A stretch of 6,959 nt of DNA from Candidatus Bathyarchaeota archaeon (lineage in GTDB: Archaea > Thermoproteota > Bathyarchaeia > Bathyarchaeales > Bathyarchaeaceae). Of the stretch, positions 5,974-6,959 are shown one piece after another; the first letter of the stretch is position 1; every line of letters starts with the position of its first letter. Where the stretch lies: the NCBI GenBank assembly GCA_020344715.1, contig CP070828.1, forward strand, positions 269,064 through 276,022, read 5' to 3'. Made by a program: the position numbers and the translations under genes. The notes beneath the pieces were generated by a model. The model was given only the letters and a program-made list of their open reading frames with translations. It was not told the origin of the DNA and made no database searches.

Positions 5974-6633
5974 CTACATGGCAAAAGCCAATACTCGTGC
6001 TGCGTCCGAAGCGTCTTCGGCTTTGTCGGCAGCGTCTTCCATGAGTTGAAGCACATCTCTCAGAATTAGCAGGACTGGAATTTCAAGTTTGCAATCAAGA
6101 ATTGCCACGGTGAGCTCTCGATAAAGATCATCAACCACTCGTTCGGCTGATTCAACTTCTCTTGCTTTCTCTGATGTCTTACTTGATCCATAGTTTAGCG
6201 TCATAACGGTTTCGCGGAGCTTGTGGATAGTTTCAAACATTCCTCCTGAAAGCTTCAGCAAGCTTTGTTTGATATCAGATGGCACTTTCCACCCTTTTTC
6301 TGTGAGTTCATGTAGACGGAAAGCTATTCCTTCGCAGAAATCCGCGATTTCGTTGGTGAGGCTTGTGAACCGCAAGAAATCTTCTCGGCTTATCAATATG
6401 GCTCCAATTTCAGCCAACTCTTTTGCCACTTTGCGTCTGGCCAGATCCACTTCTTCCTCAGCCTTTCTGATTTCTGCATGTAGCTGTTTAACAGTGTTGT
6501 CTTCGCTCTTCGCAAAGCTGTCGATTAACTGATGTGTTTTGCGAGTAATTTCCACGACTTTGCGTAGGTGCTCCTGACAGATGCTCAGCGCTCTGCGTTT
6601 CACTCGTTCTTGTGTCTCCACAGGGAAAACCAT
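5974..6633 (-). CDS. DUF47 / PhoU-like protein
   Basis: A 219-residue, all-helical, highly charged protein of the DUF47 (TIGR00153) family, relatives of PhoU that are often encoded beside Pit-type phosphate transporters and are thought to regulate them. Family hallmarks are LISREDFLRFTSLTNEIADF (80-99) and the C-terminal LQLMEDAADKAEDASDAARV (196-215), whose acidic clusters match the metal-binding E/DxxxD motifs of PhoU proteins. Residues about 45-75 form a likely coiled-coil helix. No transporter gene lies in the window, so the phosphate link is family-based only. ATG at 6633 is preceded at four bases by GGAG inside GAGGGCGGAGCCTC, a short self-complementary stretch. The endonuclease gene follows 17 bases downstream. 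Confidence 0.9.
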   Translation of the reverse strand: MVFPVETQERVKRRALSICQEHLRKVVEITRKTHQLIDSFAKSEDNTVKQLHAEIRKAEEEVDLARRKVAKELAEIGAILISREDFLRFTSLTNEIADFCEGIAFRLHELTEKGWKVPSDIKQSLLKLSGGMFETIHKLRETVMTLNYGSSKTSEKAREVESAERVVDDLYRELTVAILDCKLEIPVLLILRDVLQLMEDAADKAEDASDAARVLAFAM

Positions 6634-6689
6634 GAGGCTCCGCCCTCAAAATTTCCGTCTCAGTCTTCAACATAAGATGGATCGAAGCC

Positions 6690-6697
6690 TTATTAAA
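6690..6697 (-). promoter_or_regulatory. probable TATA box of DUF47-endA unit
   Basis: On the minus strand TTTAATAA is centred about 60 bases before the DUF47 ATG, predicting a leader of roughly 30-35 bases. The leader ends in GAGGGCGGAGCCTC (6647-6634), which supplies the ribosome binding site and could fold into a four-base-pair hairpin with GGAG in the loop. Confidence 0.5.
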
Positions 6698-6699
6698 CT

Positions 6700-6959
6700 T
6701 TAGACATTGGAATTCGCCTACCTGTTTTTCATCTTTTGATTCTCAAATTGTCCTCAGCAGTTATCTCAAGGGCTGTTTGTTCAATGCGCTTCTTTTTGCT
6801 CCATGGTTCCGTTGCGGATTTCGTCAGATGGATAAAGCCATATTTGTTGGCTATGTGTCTTTGAGGATTGCTTTATTCTGTGATCCATGTATTTCTGGCG
6901 TGAATCATATTGACCAGGTTGAGAAGTTGGAAGCTCTCTCACTACGTTTGCCCTCTAAA
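6700..6959. other. right-hand 260 bases, no firm gene
   Basis: No known protein, RNA or repeat is recognised. On the minus strand a GTG at 6942-6940 follows GAGGG (6955-6951) at a normal distance and opens a 53-codon frame ending at 6781. A second, overlapping minus-strand frame (6872-6729) reads like a basic C-terminus (NKYGFIHLTKSATEPWSKKK). The two could be parts of one small, broken gene, but I cannot identify a family and the composition alone is weak evidence. Confidence 0.3.

Overview
The window is archaeal chromosomal DNA made almost entirely of core information-processing genes: translation initiation, ribosome maturation, signal recognition, H/ACA RNP, basal transcription and tRNA splicing. 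TFB, aIF2-beta, Gar1, SRP19, S8e, a RIO1-type kinase and an archaeal tRNA-splicing endonuclease, together with AT-rich TATA-like elements about 45-60 bases before start codons, place it in Archaea. The gene content and a DUF3786 protein (a family typical of anaerobes) would fit a TACK-side or Bathyarchaeia-like anaerobe. That lineage is an inference from impression and is not proven here.

Layout. From 1 to 2113 on the minus strand lies one operon, transcribed leftward: aIF2-beta, DUF424, a broken aIF1A, RIO1 kinase, KH-domain protein (cut by the window edge). This order is a known archaeal translation/ribosome-biogenesis cluster. A divergent promoter at about 2155-2175 also serves a plus-strand DUF3786 gene (2211-2804). 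Next on the plus strand come S8e (3036-3428), SRP19 (3465-3749), then, from their own TATA box, Gar1 and TFB as an overlapping pair (3832-5021). A 377-base convergent gap follows (5022-5398), with a T-rich terminator after TFB. The last block is a minus-strand pair, a DUF47/PhoU-like protein followed by the tRNA-splicing endonuclease (5399-6633). The right-hand 260 bases hold no gene I can firmly call.

The outstanding feature is aIF1A. It sits at its expected operon position and keeps recognisable sequence from end to end, but its reading frame is broken in at least two places and several conserved residues are changed, while all neighbours are intact. Either this is an in-place pseudogene, implying a working copy elsewhere, or the sequence has errors here. 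A second theme is start codons: five of the ten other protein genes (RIO1, DUF424, S8e, Gar1, KH) are best started at TTG. I see no defence system, CRISPR array, mobile element or clear new multi-gene system.
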